From positions 1-20,130 of the forward strand of contig JADRCO010001341.1 of the NCBI GenBank assembly GCA_021464525.1: 20,130 nt of DNA, written 5' to 3'. How positions within the stretch are numbered: the stretch's first letter is position 1; the number at the start of each line of letters is the position of its first letter. This document shows, piece by piece, positions 9,998 to 17,171 of the stretch. This DNA is from Rhizophagus sp. LPA8_4_AMF (taxonomy: Eukaryota; Glomeromycota; Glomeromycetes; Glomerales; Glomeraceae). A program made the position numbers and the translations under genes. Below the pieces are notes generated by a model. That model was given only the letters and a program-made list of their open reading frames with translations, searched no databases and was not told where the DNA came from.

Positions 9998-10141
9998 TAA
10001 CACCTTCCTAAGTGCACCCTCTTGGATGGTAAAGTGTATACTTAGAGAAGATATGCATTCATGAAGCTGAGATCAAGAAATCATACCGTTCATTTAAAGA
10101 AAGTGCGTGCATTTATAGGGTGTGCACTTAGGGAGGTGTTA
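9998..10141. mobile_element. Tc1/mariner-type MITE with TA target-site duplications
   Basis: TA-ACACCTTCCTAAGTGCA at the left end is mirrored by TGCACTTAGGGAGGTGT-TA at the right end. The arms match over about 20 bp with one substitution and a 2-nt length difference before a shared ACCCT/AGGGT. TA flanks both ends, as expected for the IS630-Tc1-mariner superfamily. The interior (about 100 nt) has no open frame but repeats the arm motif in degenerate form (AGTGTATACTTAGAG at 10033-10047), typical of subterminal transposase sites. A (TA)n tract follows about 15 nt later. It is non-autonomous; the supplying transposase is not in the window. Confidence 0.75.
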
Positions 10142-10155
10142 CTGTTTTACAATTT

Positions 10156-10180
10156 TATATATATATATATATATATATAT
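10156..10180. repeat. (TA)n microsatellite
   Basis: About 12 uninterrupted TA units lie just outside the right end of the preceding MITE. Confidence 0.9.
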
Positions 10181-10520
10181 CATATTATTAGGAAAAAAAT
10201 AAAAAATTAAATCCTCAATTTTTTATCGCGCGTTTACTATAACGTGCATTTATTGAATTGTGGCTTTAAACTATTAACTATTTATGTTTATGAAATTCCT
10301 TTTTAGTCCTTTTTTTAAAAATGTAGAATTTCCATATTAAATTCTCCGTTTTAGATTTTCCATTTGTGGATTCAATCAGAAATTCGGTTGCTGTACTAAG
10401 TTTCCCGGATATTCGGTACATCTATAATTTCGTCCAAAACCAAGAAATCCATGAAGTTTATTTGTTGACGTAAGTTCATTTTTTGACAAACGGTACACTG
10501 TATATTATGTTTAGCTTAGC
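10181..10520. other. Intergenic stretch
   Basis: The sequence is A/T-rich with a slightly GC-richer section at about 10370-10520. No gene, hairpin or promoter can be supported. Confidence 0.4.
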
Positions 10521-10730
10521 ATGAACACCGTCAGGAATATTATCAAATTTGGGAATAGAAATTCGACCGACCGAGGCTCCGAGGGAACCGTTTATATATA
10601 TTTGATAACGAGAAGAAAGTATGATATTGTTTATATAAATAACAATGTAGGTAACATCATTTCAACAAAGTTTAATTTGAATACTTCGATTAATTCGTAT
10701 AGAAAAAGTATTTTGTATGAAATTCCTTGA
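10521..10730 (+). CDS. Hypothetical small protein (69 aa), weakly supported
   Basis: An ATG frame of 69 codons starting MNTVRNIIKFGNRNSTDRGS. It is rich in Asn, Ile and Ser but less skewed than random frames nearby. It has no recognisable domain, signal peptide or membrane span, and I see no TATA box or splice sites. It may be a small orphan gene of the kind common in these fungi, or chance. Confidence 0.2.
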   Translation: MNTVRNIIKFGNRNSTDRGSEGTVYIYLITRRKYDIVYINNNVGNIISTKFNLNTSINSYRKSILYEIP

Positions 10731-12293
10731 AAAGTTAGACATTTGTACAGTACATTCAGTACATCGTCATTCTCGTGCATATTTATTTTGTGTTCCCATC
10801 AGATAAGTAATTTAAGTTTCTATTATATTTGCCAAAATTTTTTTGTGTAGAGCGGTGTGCATTATACCTTTCTTTGTATGTATTACTATACATAATACTT
10901 GAGAGTATAGTAATACAATAATCTAATAATGTTGTACTTAATTTTAGTAATTACATTATAATTTACGAAATTGAAATAAATTATGCATCATCTAATCAAT
11001 TTAATTTTGAAGAAATATCCTTTTTTTTAAGTGTCTTTACGAAATTTTTCAAGTTTGACGGTTACAATCCATAAATGATATAGGATTATTTAAAAAATTT
11101 TGGTTTGTTCTATCATGCTCTTTTTTTACGTCAAATACAAAGCACAGCAAAGTAATTGTAACAACATATTCTTAAAATTATGAACATTTTTTTATCTGAA
11201 ATATCACAGTTTCTTAACAAGTTTGTCTAAAAATCTAATAAATGATGCAAAATTATTTGCGGCTTACATATGTTGAAGCAAGGTTACAAGCATATTTTAG
11301 TTGATTTGTGAAAATGAAATTATAATTGTTTTTATCCAATTCATGTAAACAGTGTTATAAGTTACAATATTTTTTAAGATAACATTAACAAAGGAATTCC
11401 GAAATTTTGTCATCATTGTCCAAGATAATATCTGGATAACGATACATTTTACATTTTCCGGACGCTTCTAGACATCTCTTTTTTTTAGGGAATTAAACCA
11501 GATCGTTTAAAACTTCGAATTTTCGCTCCAGATGCGAGTATGAAACATGTGAATGTTACAATAATTTTAAAAATCGTTGTTATTAGTTATATCTTTTTTA
11601 TTAATCGGAAAAAAAAATAGAAGTACATAGTCGCTTTATAGTAAATCTTGCGCCTCAGCCTTAAATTTCACATTAATAGGTTACCTCTTTTCTTTCCTTT
11701 AAATTGTAAGGGATCTATTTTATTAGATTTTTTTGTTCTTTTAATAAAGGTATCGCAGACGATGCAGACCCTTCTAGTTAATGTAATCCATTATGAAACC
11801 TGATTATTAGAATAAAATAATCTACTTGTGTAAATATCTTCTGAATGTGTTTCATATGATGAGCATATTACTAATTGAATTATCGTTGATTTCTTCTTCA
11901 CTCATGAAGCGGATATTCATCATGAACCAACGTATCGCAACTTAGTAAAGTAGGAAGATTTATATTTCATTGTCGTAGCTGCTAAAAAAATATATTTAAT
12001 ATCCTTAAAAAATAAAACTAGAAAATTTAAAATAAGTGAAACAAATATTGGTTATGAATTTATTTCATCAAGAAATTACAGTCACTTTGATGAAGTAATT
12101 TAATCTCAACAACACATAACAATTACCTCTACTTTGGGTTTAATAGTGATCACCTTACTGAAAATTTCTAACTTGAAGCACAGTCTAGGATGAAGTACAC
12201 CCTACCCTTGTATTGAATGTAGCGGCGGTGACGCGAATGCATTTAGACCTAACAGATTAACATATTAGATTAAAAAAAACATATATGTAACTT
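10731..12293. other. Intergenic stretch with a hairpin and an ambiguous coding-like patch
   Basis: Apart from the hairpin at 10879-10917, the region around 11395-11570 is open on both strands: plus-strand GIKPDRLKLRIFAPDAS after a good acceptor (CTCTTTTTTTTAG), and minus-strand CKMYRYPDIILDNDDKISEF. Both cannot be real and neither connects to other exons, so no gene is called. Confidence 0.4.
10879..10917. repeat. Perfect 13-bp inverted repeat (hairpin)
   Basis: TGTATTACTATAC and its exact complement GTATAGTAATACA are separated by 13 nt. In DNA or RNA this would form a stable stem-loop. It may be the core of a short inverted-repeat element or a structured transcript; nothing nearby decides. 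Confidence 0.85.
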
Positions 12294-12546
12294 TTAATAA
12301 AATCTTTGCTTACTTATTGGAGGAAACTCGAATATATTCATATTCTTCAATGCTATCACCACCTCTTCAAGACCCCATCATTCTTAGCATCATAAAGATC
12401 ATAAGTGTGCCAACCAACATATCATCAGCATTTGCACCTGGGTGGGATAGAAAGAAATTCTGATAATCCATCGTCATCAAATCTAGGGGATAGAGTTCTG
12501 GTAATTCGGCATCAAATTCTTTTAATAGGCGGCAGAACTGATGACA
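12294..12546 (-). pseudogene. Gene relic, possibly a protein-kinase-like N-lobe fragment
   Basis: The minus strand carries protein-like text in three overlapping phases. The first (12546-12367, 59 codons) reads EFDAELPELYPLDLMTMDYQ then SHPGANADDMLV. A second phase reads WHTYDLYDAKNDGVLKRW. A third (to a stop at 12294-12296) reads EEVVIALKNMNIFEFPPISK. The last two recall the 'W.D....KR....VALK.L' strand region with the ATP-binding lysine seen in the expanded kinase families of these fungi, but the likeness is slight. No single frame runs through, so this is either a decayed gene or one with unrecognised introns. The plus-strand frame here starts at GTG and is treated as a shadow. Confidence 0.3.
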
Positions 12547-12839
12547 TTAGAATATATCTGTCTGATTCCCGATATAAATCCGTTAGCTTTGATCAAATTA
12601 TATCGTACTTTTTAAATTTATTCCACGAACCTAAATTATTAGAGACGATTTTTAATTATAAATATTCAACAAATTAATTTAGAGAAAAAAAAAAATAATA
12701 ATAATTACAATAATAATATATATATATATTGAATTTAACTCCAAAATCTTTTTAATTCAGCTTCTCCATTTTTTATTCAATCTCTTTAAGAAAAAAAAAA
12801 GTCTCATGTTAGAAATTAAACAATTAAAAATATATTATA

Positions 12840-13003
12840 TCAGTCAGTCTTGATAAACTGGATCTCGGACAATTAGTAATTACCGGAATTGAGGGTATTA
12901 TATTATAATAATAAATTTACTCTTAATAAATTAAATTTCTTGATACTTATAAAATTTTTACTGATGGAATTTATGTGACCGGTTTATCAAGATTACCTGA
13001 TTA
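12840..13003. mobile_element. Short inverted-repeat element, pogo/Tigger-like ends
   Basis: The left end CAGTCAGTCTTGATAAACTGG (from 12841) and the reverse complement of the right end, CAGGTAATCTTGATAAACCGG (to about 12999), match over about 21 nt with a few differences, including a perfect 12-nt core CTTGATAAAC plus flanks. CAGT termini followed by (C)TCGATAAACCGGA-like sequence are typical of pogo/Tigger-type TIRs, and the left end continues with GATCTCGGACAA. The interior is A/T-rich and non-coding. TA dinucleotides lie near both edges but one base out of register, so the exact target duplication is not proven. Confidence 0.45.
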
Positions 13004-13305
13004 TTTTCAAATAAAAAATAAAGATAACAAACCAAAAGATTTTATATTGTGCTATCTCTTCAAGTCTTGAAATGTTTTTAATGTACCATTACAAATGTTC
13101 TAACTCTAATAACTAATATAGTTAATTATATGAAATTATAAATACTGAAAAGATAATTAATTACTTACAGTAAGTGTATATCAGAGTTAAAAAGTCTTTT
13201 CCATTCTTTTTAATAATTCTCTTTCTTTCCCATTCAAAATTTAATAGACGGCACTAAAGGTTATGTATGTATTACGTAAGACTGTAAATGCTAATCGTTA
13301 TTTAA

Positions 13306-13528
13306 CAAACATATGACCAAAATTCGTCGTACGGATCGCTCATCTACATTATCGTACATTATCGTTATCCGGAGTTTATCAGCCCTTTATCTGAACACCA
13401 TTATCCTGCATATATGTTTTCTCCCCTGCAAATCAAGAAAACGTAAACTCCTTTATTATTTAAAAAAAATTGAGTGGAAAACAGTACTAATTCGTATTGG
13501 AATAGCGGTTATAATTTATTATTTATAA
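13306..13528 (+). other. Coding-like island upstream of the BTB-TLDc gene
   Basis: Two overlapping plus-strand frames are open. One is a 71-codon ATG frame (13313-13528) with a basic centre (KSRKRKLLYYLKKIEWK) and a hydrophobic end. The other is a 46-codon frame without an early ATG (13306-13446) reading SSYGSLIYIIVHYRYPEFIS. The second has the more natural composition. The 14-mer CCAAAATTCGTCGT (13317-13330) is shared with the GC-rich island at 7441-8060, so this is more likely repeat-derived than a gene. Confidence 0.2.
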
Positions 13529-13591
13529 AATGATATAATTTTATTGAGAATTTTCATGCATAAGAAACATTAGAAGGCTCAGACGTTAGAG

Positions 13592-13613
13592 TCTTTACCA
13601 CAAGTGGTAAAGA
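13592..13613. promoter_or_regulatory. 10-bp perfect palindrome upstream of the BTB-TLDc gene, candidate operator
   Basis: The dyad CTTTACCACAAGTGGTAAAG, extended by one further pair (T...A), has 10-bp arms and a 2-nt centre. It lies 43 nt upstream of the TATA box. Such a site would suit a homodimeric transcription factor; the factor is unknown. Confidence 0.45.
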
Positions 13614-13655
13614 TCATTTTTAAATATCCTCTCCTGGAAACAATAAATATCTACT

Positions 13656-13663
13656 TATAAATA
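13656..13663 (+). promoter_or_regulatory. TATA box (TATAAATA) of the BTB-TLDc gene
   Basis: TATAAATAG lies 153 nt upstream of the ATG and is followed within 15 nt by a tandem ACCAGTGTG-ACCAGTGTG repeat (about 13673-13690). It is the best core-promoter match on this strand near the gene. Confidence 0.6.
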
Positions 13664-13815
13664 GATTTTGTAACCAGTGTGACCAGTGTGAGAACAACTT
13701 TTCACCTCAACTCTTCCTTCCTAAAGTTTTTTATTGAGTTTTTAACGATTATTTTACCATTTTTTTTTTAGTATAGTGAACCTTGTTCTCTTCAGATTTT
13801 TCTAATCTAATAAAG

Positions 13816-15336
13816 ATGAATGTTACCCTAGAAAATTATGCAAAAATTCTCGAAGATTCGGATGAATATAATGTAATTATAAAAATTGGTCAAGAACCAG
13901 ATTTAAAAGAATTTAATGCACATTCTATAATTCTTAGAGCACAATCTCCATATTTTCATAGAGCTTTATCTACAGAATGGAGAAAAGAAGAAAATGGAAA
14001 AATTTTATTTGAGAAACCAAACGTTTCACCAAAAATATTTGAATATATTTTAAAATATCTTTATAGTGGGGATATTATTTCTCTTAATAATTTTAATTAT
14101 TCGGAATTTACTGATATAATTATTGCAGCTGATGAATTTATTTTACATGATTTAGTTTCATTTATTGAACAAAAACTTTTAATGTCATATAATACTTGGT
14201 CAAAAAAATATTTTGTTCAAATTTATAAATGTGTATTAGAACAAGAATTTTGTAAAGAACTACAAAATTTTTTTGAAGAAAGAGTTAGCGAAAAACCATC
14301 AATAATCTTGGAATCAGAAGATTTTACATTATTAGATGAAGAAATGATTATCAAATTTTTGAGATTTGAGGATCATTATATGAAAGAAATTGATGTTTGG
14401 AATAACGTAAGAAGATGGGGAATTGCACAAAATCCTACAATCACTTTCGATGGAAATCCAAGAACTTGGACTGAAGAAAATTTTTTGAGTTTAAAAGAAA
14501 CATTGAGCCAATGTATTAACTTTATTAAATTTTCATCGGTTACGTCGGATGAATTTTATGATCATGTAAAACCTTTTAAACAACTTTTTCCTCCGGATTT
14601 TTACGAAGACCTTTTATGGAAATATATCAAAAATGATGAACCAAAACCGTATTCTTCATTATTTACAAATGCAACAAATGCAGCAAATGCAACAAAAGCA
14701 AAATCGTATAGTGATGTGATTCGAGGTTTGGCTCAGAACATTCAGAATATTCAAATTATTCATAATACTCAGAATATTCATCAGAATACTTTTAGCAATT
14801 CGATACAGATTGATTCTGAAATAATAGGAAATAATCATATTGCTTTAATTTCTAGATGGATAAGGGATACGATGAATAAAACTTGTCTTGGCTTTAGTTT
14901 TATAATGAACAGTAGTATCGATGGATTTAGTTCTCAAATATTTAGCAGGAAATGTGATGAAATCCGTCCAACACTTGTAATTTTAACTGTAGAAGGTACT
15001 AATGAAATTCTCGGTGGATTTAATCCACTAAGATGGGGTTCAAGAGGGGAATGTTGGAAAGATACAAGAGATAGTTTTATATTTTCATTTCCTGATGGAC
15101 AGGATCATACCAATCATAGATTCAGTCGTGTAAATCCAGCATGTGAGAAGAAAGCTATCTATCGCAGTGGTTCAAATGGTCCAAATTTTGGTGGTGGTGA
15201 TTTAACTTTGGGAAGACAAACCAGTTTAAAAAGAGATTGTATATGTATTCAAACTAATTATATGGCACCAATTAGGGATGATTTTGATTATTTTAGAGCA
15301 AGTTCGTATGAAATATTTGAAGTTCTTATTTCATAA
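13816..15336 (+). CDS. BTB-BACK-TLDc domain protein (506 aa)
   Basis: This is an intronless gene. The ATG at 13816 is used because the 11 codons upstream begin at a TTG and lack an ATG. Residues about 18-118 form a BTB/POZ fold (YNVIIKIG, then FNAHSIILRAQSPYF with the conserved Asp/His-type core, then FEYILKYLYSGDI). About 125-230 are the BACK helices. An Asn/Ala/Gln-rich linker spans about 285-333 (NATNAANATKA, QNIQNIQ). Residues 334-506 are a TLDc domain (FSSQIFSRKCDE, ILGGFNPLRW, SFIFSF, FGGGDLTL, YEIFEVLI). BTB-BACK proteins usually bring substrates to Cullin-3 ubiquitin ligases, and TLDc domains are linked to oxidative-stress protection and V-ATPase binding (family knowledge). This domain combination is hugely expanded in Rhizophagus. 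Specific substrate unknown. It converges on the cupredoxin gene. Confidence 0.93.
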   Translation: MNVTLENYAKILEDSDEYNVIIKIGQEPDLKEFNAHSIILRAQSPYFHRALSTEWRKEENGKILFEKPNVSPKIFEYILKYLYSGDIISLNNFNYSEFTDIIIAADEFILHDLVSFIEQKLLMSYNTWSKKYFVQIYKCVLEQEFCKELQNFFEERVSEKPSIILESEDFTLLDEEMIIKFLRFEDHYMKEIDVWNNVRRWGIAQNPTITFDGNPRTWTEENFLSLKETLSQCINFIKFSSVTSDEFYDHVKPFKQLFPPDFYEDLLWKYIKNDEPKPYSSLFTNATNAANATKAKSYSDVIRGLAQNIQNIQIIHNTQNIHQNTFSNSIQIDSEIIGNNHIALISRWIRDTMNKTCLGFSFIMNSSIDGFSSQIFSRKCDEIRPTLVILTVEGTNEILGGFNPLRWGSRGECWKDTRDSFIFSFPDGQDHTNHRFSRVNPACEKKAIYRSGSNGPNFGGGDLTLGRQTSLKRDCICIQTNYMAPIRDDFDYFRASSYEIFEVLIS

Positions 15337-15437
15337 ATTTTTTTTTTTTTTTTTGCGTAAATATTATTTTATTATATACTTATTAAATTTGTAAGATTAT
15401 ATGTTATTATGTACTACTTGATTTTTTCCTTTTTTTT

Positions 15438-15443
15438 AATAAA
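15438..15443 (+). terminator. Candidate polyadenylation signal (AATAAA) of the BTB-TLDc gene
   Basis: AATAAA lies about 100 nt after the stop codon, with a second copy 10 nt further on. Such hexamers are frequent in this AT-rich DNA, so support is modest. Confidence 0.35.
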
Positions 15444-15734
15444 AATGAATAAAATCAGATTTTATATATTTGAATTATATTTATTATATTTGGCGAAGAG
15501 TTTCTTTTTAAAAGATCGAGTCTCTTAATTGTCACTATAACTTTTCATTTGAATTACTATGTTCTAAAGTTGGCAATATTATTAAAAAAGTTAGTTTGTC
15601 ATGAAATTTATAAGTAGAAATTATAGATATTATATTATATTGATCAATATCTTTTAGGGCTAGGACAATAATTGATGAAATCACAAATAACTCATTAAAA
15701 AAAAAGAAAGAAAATTAAAAGGCAATTAATTAAA

Positions 15735-15740
15735 TTTATT
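15735..15740 (-). terminator. Candidate polyadenylation signal (AATAAA) of the cupredoxin gene
   Basis: AATAAA on the minus strand lies 58 nt past the stop codon. Its position is plausible, but the motif is common in AT-rich DNA. Confidence 0.35.
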
Positions 15741-15798
15741 TTATTATTATATTAACTTTAAATCTTAAAGAATTATTGTCTACAAATTACATTACTAC

Positions 15799-16510
15799 TT
15801 AAAACAAGAACTTAATCAATGTAAGAACGATAAATGTGGCAGAAGTTACTAATTTAAAATCACCAACGAATTTAACAGCGGAACTCTTTTGACTTGGAAC
15901 TGCTGAAGCAGATGAAGTAGATGATGGGACAGCGGTTGCAGTAAGTGAAGGTGGTGCGGTACCTCCGACATAAATTGCACCCCACATACCATTTTGACAA
16001 TGAGATGCAAAACTACAGAAATAGTAAAGTATTCCTTGTGCTTCTTGAATGGTATGTTGATATTCTCCAGAAGGTGGATTTGTCGTAGATTGGACTTTGT
16101 TAAAGAAAAATATAAAAAATTAGACTTAATAAATGCCTTCAATTATTAAAAATATTCTTTTTCTTAATACATACAAAAGCCAACATTTTGACTTTGATCA
16201 CATGAAGCGAGCCCATCGCTTTGTACAACATTATGATTTCCACCTAAGAATTTCCATACTATCTAAGGAAAACGAAAAATGAAGGAAATTAGCTAAAGAT
16301 TTTTTTTTTTTTTTTTTTAAAAAAAAAAATTTTTACTTTTAAAAATGTACTTACCGTATCTCCTTGAAGGGCATCTGTGACATTTTGAGGCTCAAATTTT
16401 AAGACTCCCGCGGGACCACCAACATTTACAGTGATATTTTTAGCATAAACATAAGTGATAAATAATAAAAGTGCAAAACAAAGTCTGATTATTTTTTTTT
16501 GTTGGGCCAT
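15799..16510 (-). CDS. Secreted, probably GPI-anchored cupredoxin (plastocyanin-like), 179 aa
   Basis: Three exons: 16510-16355, 16262-16175 and 16094-15799. The introns are 92 and 80 nt (donors GTAAGT and GTATGT, acceptors TTAG and AAAG) in phases 0 and 1, and the frame closes exactly. Residues 1-23 are a signal peptide (cleavage after VYA), followed by strand KNITVNVGG. The type-1 copper site is complete: His62 (GGNHNVVQ), Cys108 (YYFCS), His113 (SHC) and Met118 (NGMWG). Cys73 and Cys114 can form the conserved disulfide. The tail has a Ser/Pro/Ala-rich linker and a final hydrophobic segment (TSATFIVLTLIKFLF), typical of GPI attachment. It therefore probably sits at the cell surface or wall and binds or transfers electrons via copper; the partner is unknown. 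Intron 1 carries a long T/A homopolymer. The 97-codon minus-strand frame at 15849-16142 is an out-of-phase shadow. Confidence 0.9.
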
Positions 16511-17171
16511 TTTTTTACTCTATTTTTTATTTTTTTTCTTTTCTTAAAAAAATAAGGACTTCGTTAATTCTATAATAGTAGTTTGAGCAAAAAAAAATTT
16601 TGCAAAAACTGCCAAGCAATGAAATAAAATGCCTCAATTTTTATAGTAATTTTTTTCTTTTCTAAAAATAGTTATTTGTTTCCTGCATTAAAAATTTTCA
16701 CAGGCCACAAATAAATATTTACCTCAAGTTTAAATGCAGTGTTACAATATTTTTTTCTTTCCGAGTTATTCATGTAAGACAACATATTTGATAACGGGAA
16801 ATTTTACTATAGTAATTTTAATTTATTATTTGAAAGTAGATCGTACCTACAATTTTTCCTAAAACAAGAATTTTCACGAAGGCGGATAATTACGTTTCAC
16901 TAAAATAATGACAATGACAACAATTTATCGTTGAAAAAATTTTGCTGCCGATTGGAATTAGATGACTATTTCATATTATTTTGGACTTTAAATGGAAAGA
17001 TTTGTAAGTTTGCTTGATTTTCGATTCCATTAAAGAATAATTATTTGATTTTGCTTCTATGGTGCTTATATTAATTATACTTTTATATAAAGTCATATAT
17101 GTACTGTACACTCTACAACGAACTAGTTCCTAATAAATTATAGAACTCCAAAATTATATAAATATATATTA
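16511..17171. other. Intergenic region between cupredoxin and UTP7
   Basis: It holds the cupredoxin promoter region on the minus strand and the 3' flank of UTP7. No further frame, hairpin or RNA gene is supported. Confidence 0.5.
16638..16645 (-). promoter_or_regulatory. Candidate TATA box of the cupredoxin gene
   Basis: On the minus strand CTATAAAAATTG lies about 128 nt upstream of the ATG, comparable with the TATA-to-ATG distances of the two plus-strand genes in the window. Confidence 0.4.

Larger units (their letters stand above)
15337..15798. other. Convergent 3' intergenic region
   Basis: It lies between the ends of the BTB-TLDc and cupredoxin genes and carries their candidate polyadenylation signals and A/T runs. 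No other feature is seen. Confidence 0.6.

Noticed and set aside
11395-11570. Possible exon on the plus strand (GIKPDRLKLRIFAPDAS) after a fine acceptor
   Set aside because: The opposite strand is equally protein-like over the same bases and no partner exon was found, so it is left uncalled.
12405-12677. 90-codon plus-strand frame
   Set aside because: It begins at GTG and is antisense to the more protein-like minus-strand relic.
15849-16142. 97-codon minus-strand frame
   Set aside because: It is an out-of-phase shadow of cupredoxin exon 3 and runs into intron 2.
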